Part shown: piece by piece, positions 49,306-56,579 of the stretch
How the letters are laid out: each line of letters opens with the position of its first letter
Numbering within the stretch: position 1 is the first letter of the stretch
Origin: Roseicyclus sediminis
GTDB taxonomy: Bacteria; Pseudomonadota; Alphaproteobacteria; Rhodobacterales; Rhodobacteraceae
Assembly: GCF_025515305.1 (NCBI RefSeq)
Contig: NZ_JAOPHT010000014.1
Span: 33,433-97,432 of the forward strand
DNA length: 64,000 bases
Reading direction: 5' to 3'
Notes under the pieces: generated by a model
Database searches by the model: none
What the model was told of the DNA's origin: nothing
Seen by the model: the letters and a program-made list of their open reading frames with translations, nothing else
Program-made: the position numbers and the translations under genes

Positions 49306-50333
49306 AGCTTGTCCCCGGCCGGGCGCCGGTCGAGCAGGACGCGCAGGAAAAGGGGCGGCATCCGCAACGGCAGAAGCGGGTCGAAGGACAGAAGGCTGCG
49401 GAACATGCCAAGCGGTGGCTTGCGCCGTTTCAGCAGCATCCTGAGGAAAAGAAACGCATAGGCGCGGCGGGATCTCGTGGCGCGCGCCAGGGCATATTCC
49501 CGGCGCGCTTGCGACAGGTCCTGTTGACGAATGAGTTTCTCGGCGAACAGCAATTCACATCCGAAACGTTCGACCGTCTCGGGGGAATTCCAGTCATGTG
49601 CCGAAAAGAACAGGTTCACCCCTTCGCCACAGGTCACATTGCAGCGCCAGGACACCGCGATCCGCACCCCCGACAGCGCGAGCATAAGCCAGAACATCCG
49701 GTCCTCGCCCGCGGTCCTGAGGTCGGGATCGAAACGGATCCCACCGATGGCAGCCGCGCGGACGACCACGGTGGAGGTATGGCTGAGGTAGCTAACCGCG
49801 ATGTCGTCGCAAAGCTCCTGCGGCGGAAATCCACGTACCGGCCCCTCGTGGTCGATCAGCACGGAGCGCGCGGCAAGACCGGCACCACCCCGGGCAAGCA
49901 CCTGCACATGCTCGGAAAAAAGCGGGTAGTCGCCCGGCCTCGTGTTGTCGCAGCAGTAGAAGTCATAGCCTTTTTCGAGTGCCGTGAGCGCATCGGCGAC
50001 GTGGCGTGGACCCCAGATGTCATCGGAATCGAGGAAGGCCACGACATCCGCGGCGCCTTCCGCCACGATCCGGTCGAGCGCGGCGTTCCGCGCCCCGCCG
50101 GGTCCGCCGTTCTCCTGTTCGATCAGCACGATGTCGAGGGGGGCGCCATTGGCCCGCGACGCCAGTTCCGAAGCGGCCGGCCGGGGCGAGGCATCGTCCA
50201 CGACGATGACGCGGAGCGTGACGCCGGGCGGCAATTCCTGCGCGGCCACGCCGTCGAGCGCGCGGCAAAGGATGCCGCTATCCCTCTGGAAATACGGGAT
50301 TACCACGGCCACACGATGCAAGGGCGCGGTCAT
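49302..50333 (-). CDS. Glycosyltransferase family 2, ExoW-like
   Basis: A 343-residue GT2 enzyme. The N-terminal GT-A domain has VAVVIPYFQRDSGILCRALD, VIVVDDASPRPAASELASRA, ENGGPGGARNAALDRIVAEG and VVAFLDSDDIWGPRHVADAL with the metal-binding Asp-X-Asp as DSDD. These resemble ExoW (VVIPYYQKEPGIL). The C-terminus (FLFLRMLLKRRKPPLGMFRS) is basic. It overlaps the upstream GT4 gene as ATGA, and ends by overlapping exoV tail to tail. Confidence 0.8.
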   Translation of the reverse strand: MTAPLHRVAVVIPYFQRDSGILCRALDGVAAQELPPGVTLRVIVVDDASPRPAASELASRANGAPLDIVLIEQENGGPGGARNAALDRIVAEGAADVVAFLDSDDIWGPRHVADALTALEKGYDFYCCDNTRPGDYPLFSEHVQVLARGGAGLAARSVLIDHEGPVRGFPPQELCDDIAVSYLSHTSTVVVRAAAIGGIRFDPDLRTAGEDRMFWLMLALSGVRIAVSWRCNVTCGEGVNLFFSAHDWNSPETVERFGCELLFAEKLIRQQDLSQARREYALARATRSRRAYAFLFLRMLLKRRKPPLGMFRSLLSFDPLLPLRMPPLFLRVLLDRRPAGDKL

Positions 50334-51472
50334 CGAGCGGCATCCTTCCCGGCAAGGGCAGTCCGCAGGATGCCGAGAAAGGTCGCGAACTGGCGACCCG
50401 CATCCATGCCGGGACTGGCGGCATGCGACCGCGCCGCCGCCGACAGCGTCGCGCGATGGACAGGATCGGACCAGATCCGCCGAAGCGCGTCGGCCCAGAT
50501 CTCGGCCGGCGCATCGGCGGGCAGGACCACGCCGCCCGGCCCGATCGCCTCGGGCAGGCCGCCGCGATCCGATCCCAGCACCGGCAGACCGCTCACCTGT
50601 GCCTCCGAGGCGACGCGCCCCCATGCCTCGGCCCATTGGCTCGGCGCAAGCACCACGCGCGCGCGGCCATACACCTCGCGCACATCGGACTTGCGCCGTT
50701 CGAAGGTCACGTTCGGCAAAAGCGCGATCCGGGCGCACAGCGCCTCGAGCGCGTCCTGCGACAGCCGCCAGCTTTCGACGAAGAGAAACGGGATCTCGGG
50801 ACAGAGCGCGGCGATGGCAAGCGCCAGGTCGAGCCCCTTGTCGGCCACGGGATTGATGAACACCACGGCGCCGTGATCGGGGTCCACGGCAAGGCGGGCG
50901 GGGTCGATCGTCGGCGGGATCACCTGCGCCTCGATGCCGAAACGGTCCCGGTAGACCCCTGCCGTGAAACGGGAATTCGCGATGAAGGCACTGGCGCCAG
51001 CCGTCGCGGGGTCGCCGCCAAGCTCGTCGAATTCGACATTGCGCAGGTAGAGCACCACGGGAACGCCCGCCGCGCGAAAGGTCCGGGCGAGCGGTACGCT
51101 GCCGTGGCACTGCACGACCGCGATGTCCGGGCGGGTGCGCGCGGCGAAGGCGGACACGGCATCCTCCGGCGACCACGCGCGGAACACGCGGTATCCCGCG
51201 CGCATGTCGGTGACGAGTGGGCCACCCGTCATCCTGAGCTTCATCCGCGCGCGCATCCCGAAGGCGCCCTTGCCGTAAAGCGGCACCAGAACGAGGGGCG
51301 TGTGCCCCGCCGCCACGAGACGCCGGGCAAGGTCATCCGTGCTGCTCTGAACCCCGCCGCTATCCTCGGGCGGGTAGCCGTTTCCACCGGCGAATGCGAT
51401 CCGAAGAGGCCGGTCGGAGACCTCCCCATCGCTGGATCGCGCAGGCGTCGAAAGACCCGCGCTGATGTTCAT
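50330..51472 (-). CDS. Glycosyltransferase family 4
   Basis: A 380-residue GT4 (GT-B fold) enzyme. The donor-side domain carries GGNGYPPEDSGGVQSSTDDL, VVLYLRNVEFDELGGDPATA and SRFTAGVYRDRFGIEAQVIP; the C-terminal nucleotide-sugar site has ARVVLAPSQWAEAWGRVASE with AQVSGLPVLGSDRGGLPEAI. It has no strict counterpart among the named Exo proteins. ATG 51472 follows GGAAAGGA. It is divergent from exoU across 271 bases and coupled to the exoW-like gene. Confidence 0.82.
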   Translation of the reverse strand: MNISAGLSTPARSSDGEVSDRPLRIAFAGGNGYPPEDSGGVQSSTDDLARRLVAAGHTPLVLVPLYGKGAFGMRARMKLRMTGGPLVTDMRAGYRVFRAWSPEDAVSAFAARTRPDIAVVQCHGSVPLARTFRAAGVPVVLYLRNVEFDELGGDPATAGASAFIANSRFTAGVYRDRFGIEAQVIPPTIDPARLAVDPDHGAVVFINPVADKGLDLALAIAALCPEIPFLFVESWRLSQDALEALCARIALLPNVTFERRKSDVREVYGRARVVLAPSQWAEAWGRVASEAQVSGLPVLGSDRGGLPEAIGPGGVVLPADAPAEIWADALRRIWSDPVHRATLSAAARSHAASPGMDAGRQFATFLGILRTALAGKDAAR

Positions 51473-51705
51473 GGCGTCCTTTCCGCCCCCGGTCCCATTC
51501 TCCGGGATTCCGGCCCGGCGCGCCAACGGTTTCTCATATGCCAACGGAAATTACGGGCGCTGGTTTCCGGAATTGGCCATTTACCGCCGATGGCTGCCCA
51601 CCGGGTGCGCAAAGGTTGGTCATTTCTCGGAATTACAAGGAGCTCCCTGCGAATAATATGCGCGGCAGGGCGGGAATTCCGCAATATCAACGGGGGCGCG
51701 AATCG

Positions 51706-51724
51706 CCCGGTTTCCAAAACCGGG
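51706..51724. repeat. 8-bp inverted repeat before the exoU-like gene
   Basis: CCCGGTTT-CCA-AAACCGGG is a perfect inverted repeat 20 bases upstream of the exoU start, close to where the ribosome binds. It may be an operator or an mRNA hairpin affecting translation. The surrounding divergent region (51473-51743) also holds several GGAATT-type stretches and is less GC-rich than the genes. Confidence 0.45.
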
Positions 51725-51743
51725 TGAACAGGGTGGAAGCGCC

Positions 51744-52757
51744 ATGATTGGTCACGAAAGAGAAACAGACTTCGCACTACGCCCCGTGGCCGTCCTCATC
51801 GCCGCGCGGGATGCCGCCACGACAATCGGCGACGCCGTCGCCTCGGCCCTGGCCGAGCCCCAGGCAGCGGAGGTCATCGTGGTCGATGACGCTTCGCACG
51901 ACCAGACCGGGGCCGCTGCGGAACTCGCCGCACGGGGCGATACGCGGCTGAAGGTATTACGGCCCGACCGGAACCTCGGCCCCGCGGCGGCGCGGAACCT
52001 CGCGCTCGGGGCGACACGCGCACCCGTGATCGCGGTTCTCGATGCCGATGACGTGTTCCTGCCGGGGCGGCTGTCGCGGCTCATGGCGCGCGATGGCTGG
52101 GACCTCATCGCGGACAACATCCTGTTTCTGCCCGAAGACAGTTTCGAGTTGGCCGCCGATGCGGCATCCGCCGATCTCGACGGGCTCAGCGCGCTCGACC
52201 TCGCGGGTTTCGTGGCCGGAAACCTGCAAGGAAAAGGACAGGCGCGCGGTGAGCTGGGTTTTCTCAAACCCCTGATCCGGCGGGAGTTCCTCAAAAAACA
52301 CGGCCTTCATTACGACGCGGGGATGCGGCTGGGGGAAGACTACGACCTCTACGTGCGCGCACTCGTTCATGGCGCAAGGTTTCTCGTCTCCCACCGGCCG
52401 GGCTATGCGGCGCGGGTCCGCGAGGGCTCGCTCAGCGGGCGGCACGCGACGGCGGATCTCGAGGCGCTGGCCGCCGCCGCCTCGAAGCACGTGGGATTGG
52501 TCTCCGGCCATCACGCGGCGCGCCCCGCGCTGGAGCGGCTCGCAGCGCAGGTGCGCGCGCGGCTCGTGCTGCGGCAGTTCCTCGACCGCAAGGCCGAGGC
52601 CGGCCTCGGCGCGGCGCTGGCCCTTGCGATTGCTCCGCCCTCGAACCTTGGCCCCATCGCGCGCGGTGTCCTGCGCGACAAGCTTGCCTTGCGTCGCCCC
52701 GCTCCGCCGCCCGCGCCGCGCTACCTCCTGCCGGCCCAGAGCCCGTCGCGCGCATAG
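51744..52757 (+). CDS. exoU: Glycosyltransferase family 2, ExoU-like
   Basis: A 337-residue GT2 protein with strong resemblance to succinoglycan ExoU: PVAVLIAARDAATTIGDAVA, EVIVVDDASHDQTGAAAELA, RNLGPAAARNLALGATRAPV, VLDADDVFLPGRLSRLMARD, DLIADNILFLPED, then FLKPLIRREFLKKHGLHYDA and MRLGEDYDLYVRALVHGARF, YAARVREGSLSGRHATADLE. Its 3' end overlaps the exoQ-like gene by 37 bases on the other strand. ExoU adds glucose late in the repeat unit. Confidence 0.88.
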   Translation: MIGHERETDFALRPVAVLIAARDAATTIGDAVASALAEPQAAEVIVVDDASHDQTGAAAELAARGDTRLKVLRPDRNLGPAAARNLALGATRAPVIAVLDADDVFLPGRLSRLMARDGWDLIADNILFLPEDSFELAADAASADLDGLSALDLAGFVAGNLQGKGQARGELGFLKPLIRREFLKKHGLHYDAGMRLGEDYDLYVRALVHGARFLVSHRPGYAARVREGSLSGRHATADLEALAAAASKHVGLVSGHHAARPALERLAAQVRARLVLRQFLDRKAEAGLGAALALAIAPPSNLGPIARGVLRDKLALRRPAPPPAPRYLLPAQSPSRA

Positions 52758-53938
52758 ACCAGAGCCGCCACCATCAGCAGCGTGTGCAGGTTGAACTGGA
52801 AGAAGACCGGCACCTCGAGCGGGGTGACCGACAGGATCATGATGGCGCAGGCGAACAGGATCGCCGACAGGTGCTCGCGCGTCGAAAGCGCAAGGCGCAG
52901 TGTGGAAAGGCCGATGGACAGCAGGATCGCCGACTGGATCGCCACGCCCAGGATACCGATCTCGACCGCGTTCGAGAGATAGGTGTTGTGGAAGTGGAAG
53001 CCCGACCGGCTTTCGATGCCGAACATCGCCCAAAGCTGGATGGCGACCGGGTTCCCCTGATGCCAGAAGGCCTGGAACCCGCTGCCCAGAAGCGGCCGTT
53101 CCGCGATTTCCTCCATCGCGACGCGCCACAGGTCGGTGCGACCGGTCAGGGTGATGTCCTTGCCCGTGAGATCGAGCACGAAGGCCGAGACCGCATCGAT
53201 GTTCGCCGCGAGCACGACACTGACATAGGCCAGCGCCAGGGCGAGAAAGACGCTCGCCGCGACCTGCAGGCGCAATCCGACGCGACGCAGCGCCCAGAGC
53301 GCGGGATAAGCACCAAGGCCAATGAACATGGCGAAGAGCGCCCCCATCGACTGGGCCAGCACGACCGTGCCCGCCCCGGCAACGGCCAGCCCAAGCGCGC
53401 CCGCCCGGAACGCCATCGAGGCCCCGGCCCGGCCGGCGAACCCCGCCGCCACCACGGCCAACAGCGCCGCCGCCGCCGCCATCGCGTTCTTGCTCGCGTA
53501 GTAGCCCGTCAAGGCGCCAGTATCGGCCCGATAGTTTCCCGTGGTGACGCTGAGCGCGACAATGACGCCGAGGACGCAGCCAAGAACCGCAAGGAAGCGC
53601 CCAGGCGGCAGGCGACGCGCCAGAAGGATCGCGACGATGAAGGTCGCGGCAAGCTGGATCGCCGCCCGAAGCGTCAGACCGGGGACCTCGGACCAGATGG
53701 TGCTGGCAAGGCAGAAGGCAGGCAGCAACAGAAGCAACCGGTAGTCGGCGAGGTCGACCAACGAGGCCGCCGGGCGCAGCGCCATCATGGCCATGCCCGC
53801 CGCGAGGAAAGCCAGCGCCGCAAGCGTGCCGACCAGCGGCTCGGCCACGATCGCGGCAAGCGCCGCGCTGGCGAGGAACCGGTCGGCATCGGGCAAGCGC
53901 CCGCTGAAACGGCCGAAGGCTTCGGTCCGCACCGTCAT
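52721..53938 (-). CDS. exoQ: O-antigen ligase/polymerase-like membrane protein (ExoQ-like)
   Basis: A 405-residue membrane protein with about 10-12 helices. A periplasmic loop carries GKDITLTGRTDLWRVAMEEI, AERPLLGSGFQAFWHQGNPV and FHFHNTYLSNAVEIGILGVA, the pattern of the Wzy_C/ExoQ family, with the Arg and His residues expected in the active loop. It polymerises the flipped repeat units. It ends in a convergent overlap with exoU and overlaps exoK by ATGA. Confidence 0.85.
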   Translation of the reverse strand: MTVRTEAFGRFSGRLPDADRFLASAALAAIVAEPLVGTLAALAFLAAGMAMMALRPAASLVDLADYRLLLLLPAFCLASTIWSEVPGLTLRAAIQLAATFIVAILLARRLPPGRFLAVLGCVLGVIVALSVTTGNYRADTGALTGYYASKNAMAAAAALLAVVAAGFAGRAGASMAFRAGALGLAVAGAGTVVLAQSMGALFAMFIGLGAYPALWALRRVGLRLQVAASVFLALALAYVSVVLAANIDAVSAFVLDLTGKDITLTGRTDLWRVAMEEIAERPLLGSGFQAFWHQGNPVAIQLWAMFGIESRSGFHFHNTYLSNAVEIGILGVAIQSAILLSIGLSTLRLALSTREHLSAILFACAIMILSVTPLEVPVFFQFNLHTLLMVAALVYARDGLWAGRR

Positions 53939-54699
53939 CGCCCGGCCCCGCAAAGGATCGAGGCCGGGAAGGCGCAAGACTGACCGAGCGGCGTGAACGC
54001 GATCCAGTCGATGTCGAGGACCGCGGGCAGCGCCGAGGCATCGAAGGGCCCCATCCAGTCGGGGAAACTGTCGCTGCTCCAGAGGCTTGCGTAGATCTTC
54101 TGCGGGGCCTCGGGCAGCGCGGTTCCCGGCGCCGTCCGGTGCGCCGCGACCCCGTCCACGAACCAGGTGATCCCCTCCGGCGTCCAGGTGAAGGCGTAGG
54201 TGTGAAAACCCTCGTCGCCCGGTCCCGCCAGCGCGGCGCGGCCACCATTGAGCTCGCGCCCCTCCACGAAGGTGTTGAAGGTCGCGCGCGACGGGTCGCG
54301 CAGCAGGATCTCGACGTCGACCTCGTGATGGGCGCGCCCGTGCACGGGGCCGATATAGGTGAAAAAGGCGGCGTTGAGGCCCGAACCCGCCGGGCTTCGC
54401 ATGCGCACCTCGTAGGTGCCATGGCCGAATTGCCCGAGGCTCTGGATCTCGCCGCAGAGGATCGCTCCCGCCGTATCGTGTGACTGCTCGATCCGCAAAG
54501 TCAGGATGCCGTCCGCGACCGCGACCGCCTCCCGAGACCAGCCGCAATTCATCCAGTCGCCATTGGTCCATCCGTCCGAGACCATCCAGCGCCCTTCGTC
54601 GAGGCGTGCGAAATCCTCGAAAAAGGCCTCGCCCGCCGCTGCCGGGCACGACAGCGCGAACAGGGCGGCAAGGGCCAGGCGCAGCCCGGGATGGAGCAT
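53935..54699 (-). CDS. exoK: Secreted GH16 endo-glycanase (ExoK-like)
   Basis: A 254-residue secreted glycoside hydrolase family 16 enzyme. Signal peptide MLHPGLRLALAALFALSCPA ending before GEAFF. The GH16 catalytic motif Glu-X-Asp-X-Glu is HHEVDVEIL (about residues 126-130). A substrate segment TYEVRMRSPAGSGLNAAFFT and FHTYAFTWTPEGITWFVDGV follow the family pattern. ExoK cleaves nascent succinoglycan and limits chain length. It overlaps exoQ by four bases and diverges from the exoO-like gene. Confidence 0.9.
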   Translation of the reverse strand: MLHPGLRLALAALFALSCPAAAGEAFFEDFARLDEGRWMVSDGWTNGDWMNCGWSREAVAVADGILTLRIEQSHDTAGAILCGEIQSLGQFGHGTYEVRMRSPAGSGLNAAFFTYIGPVHGRAHHEVDVEILLRDPSRATFNTFVEGRELNGGRAALAGPGDEGFHTYAFTWTPEGITWFVDGVAAHRTAPGTALPEAPQKIYASLWSSDSFPDWMGPFDASALPAVLDIDWIAFTPLGQSCAFPASILCGAGR

Positions 54700-54943
54700 G
54701 GTCTATGACCTCTTGCTGCGGTCGCACACCGCCCGACCCTGCCCGCGCGAATGCGGCAATTGCGAGGCACGGCGCCCCCGCGTGGACGACTTGGCGGGAC
54801 TTTGCCGCCGGCGCTGCCGCAGCGCAGAAAAGACTCGCGTGGCAATGGCAGGGCGGCCTAGGCTCGCCCCCGGGTGGCGGCGTAGTCCGGCGCGGGGCGC
54901 GGTCGCCCGGCGTCCGGTGCCGTTGGAGCGACGCAGACAGCCG

Positions 54944-56188
54944 ATGCCGCCCGCACAGCCCCTCGTATCCATCATCATGGCGTTCCACGGCGGGGCGCGG
55001 CACCTGCCCGACGCCATCGCGTCGGTGCTCGCCCAGAGCCACGCGGCGCTGGAGCTTCTGCTCTGCGACGATGCCTCGACCGACGAGAGCCCGGCGATCG
55101 CCCGCGACGCCGCGGCGCGCGACGGCAGGGTCCGGGTGCTGCACATGCAGGCAAGCGGCGGGCCGGGCGCGGCGCGCAACCTCGGGCTGGAGGCCGCGCG
55201 CGGCGACTGGATCGGCGTCGTCGATGCCGACGACCTCGTCCATCCCGGCCGCATCGCGGGGATGCTGAACGCCGCCCGGCGCCTCGATGCCGACGTCGTG
55301 GCCGACGATCTCGTGTTTTTCGGGGGGGAAAGCGGTCGTACGCTTCTCGGACCGCTCCGCCTGAGCGCGCCATGGCGCCCCGACGCCCGCGCGCTTCTCT
55401 CGGCCGAGACCGGCCGGCCCGCCGTGCCCGTGGGCTACCTCAAGCCGCTGTTTCGACGCGAGGCGCTCGGGGGGCTGCGATACCGCACGGACATGCCGAT
55501 CGGCGAAGACCTCAACCTGCTGATGCGGGTGGCACTCAGGGGGGTGCGGATCGCGGTCCTGCCCCGTCCCTGGTACCTCTACCGCCGCCACGGCGCCTCG
55601 ACCTCGCACCGGCTCGGGCCTGACGCGATCGCCGGAATGGAACGCGGTCTGGAGGCCCTTCTGGCGGAGATGCCCGGGGCGGAGGCCGCGCTCGGTCCGG
55701 CCCTCGGGACCTGGCGCAGGCGATTGGACCACGCCTCCGCCTTCGCCGCGCTCGTCACCGAGATCAAGGCCGGCAGGCCCCTCGGCGCCGCGCGGCGGCT
55801 TCTCGCGCGTCCCCCCCTCGCGCTCCCGCTTGCCCGCGCAGCGCGCGAGGGGATGGCACGGCGGATCGCGCGGCCGCCTGCGCGCTCGGGGCCGCACAGG
55901 CTGGTTCTGGCGACAGCGGCGGACATCGCGGCCTCGACGCCGCGCGAGGCGGTGTTCGAGGTGCCGTCTTCGCCCGAAGGCTGGGACGCCCCCCGCGCGG
56001 CACGGCTGGCGGCATTGACCGGCGAAGGCGACGTCCGACTGACGGCGATCGGCCGGCCCGCGCTGACCGCGCTCGGATATGTTCCGGGCTGGCTCAGCGC
56101 CGACCTGTGCCCGCCGCCCGATGGCTGGAGCGCGCCTGAGAGCGCGCTCATCGCGGCGCTGCCCTGGCCGGTGGTCCGGTCGGGATAG
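54944..56188 (+). CDS. Glycosyltransferase family 2, ExoO-like
   Basis: A 414-residue GT2 enzyme. The GT-A core is VSIIMAFHGGARHLPDAIAS, LELLLCDDASTDESPAIARD, GDWIGVVDADDLVHPGRIAG, VVADDLVFFGG, with DADD as metal motif, and YLKPLFRREALGGLRYRTDM, PIGEDLNLLMRVALRGVRIA. This resembles ExoO. The C-terminal ~130 residues are an extension of uncertain role. Upstream in-frame codons exist, but ATG 54944 gives the right GT start. It is divergent from exoK across 244 bases. Confidence 0.78.
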   Translation: MPPAQPLVSIIMAFHGGARHLPDAIASVLAQSHAALELLLCDDASTDESPAIARDAAARDGRVRVLHMQASGGPGAARNLGLEAARGDWIGVVDADDLVHPGRIAGMLNAARRLDADVVADDLVFFGGESGRTLLGPLRLSAPWRPDARALLSAETGRPAVPVGYLKPLFRREALGGLRYRTDMPIGEDLNLLMRVALRGVRIAVLPRPWYLYRRHGASTSHRLGPDAIAGMERGLEALLAEMPGAEAALGPALGTWRRRLDHASAFAALVTEIKAGRPLGAARRLLARPPLALPLARAAREGMARRIARPPARSGPHRLVLATAADIAASTPREAVFEVPSSPEGWDAPRAARLAALTGEGDVRLTAIGRPALTALGYVPGWLSADLCPPPDGWSAPESALIAALPWPVVRSG

Positions 56189-56245
56189 GCGTTTCGATCG
56201 GGGAGAGGGGCTGAACGCTGCCGGGCGAGAGACGTCCGGAAGCCG

Positions 56246-56506
56246 CTATTGGACCGAGTGCGGCGCCTTTTTCTGCACCGGCCGTCCGAGGCCGGAGCCA
56301 TCGCGCGGCGCGGCCTTGGCATCGTCACGACGGCGCGACAGGACGGAAACCGCGAGGACCCAGAGTGCGTAAACGGCCTGCAGGATCACGAGCGTGCCCA
56401 GAACCCGAAGCGCGATGCCCCAGCCGCCAAATCCCTGCAGGTAGGCCATCGCGCCGATTCCGGCGGCCACCGCGAGATTGATCAGGAAAAACAGAGCAAG
56501 ATGCAT
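56246..56506 (-). CDS. SyrA/ExoX-like small membrane protein
   Basis: An 86-residue protein with two membrane helices (LALFFLINLAVAAGIGAMAY and ALRVLGTLVILQAVYALWVL) and a basic tail. Length, two-helix plan and the LQ-X-Y-X3-VL segment resemble SyrA/ExoX proteins that lower exopolysaccharide production in rhizobia, possibly by acting on ExoY. The likeness is by pattern only. It is between exoO and exoP, in the position of a small regulator of the locus. Confidence 0.5.
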   Translation of the reverse strand: MHLALFFLINLAVAAGIGAMAYLQGFGGWGIALRVLGTLVILQAVYALWVLAVSVLSRRRDDAKAAPRDGSGLGRPVQKKAPHSVQ

Positions 56507-56579
56507 GCCGACCCCGAGCGTGGTCCCAAGGACCCGTTGCCGACATGATACAAGCAGATTGGGCGAAAGTAAGCCGAGC

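Noticed and set aside
49302..51176. Apparent fusion of two glycosyltransferases in one 624-codon frame
   Set aside because: The 5' part is out of frame with the GT4 gene and gives a nonsense Arg-rich product; the ATG at 50333 with an ATGA overlap marks the real start of the exoW-like gene.
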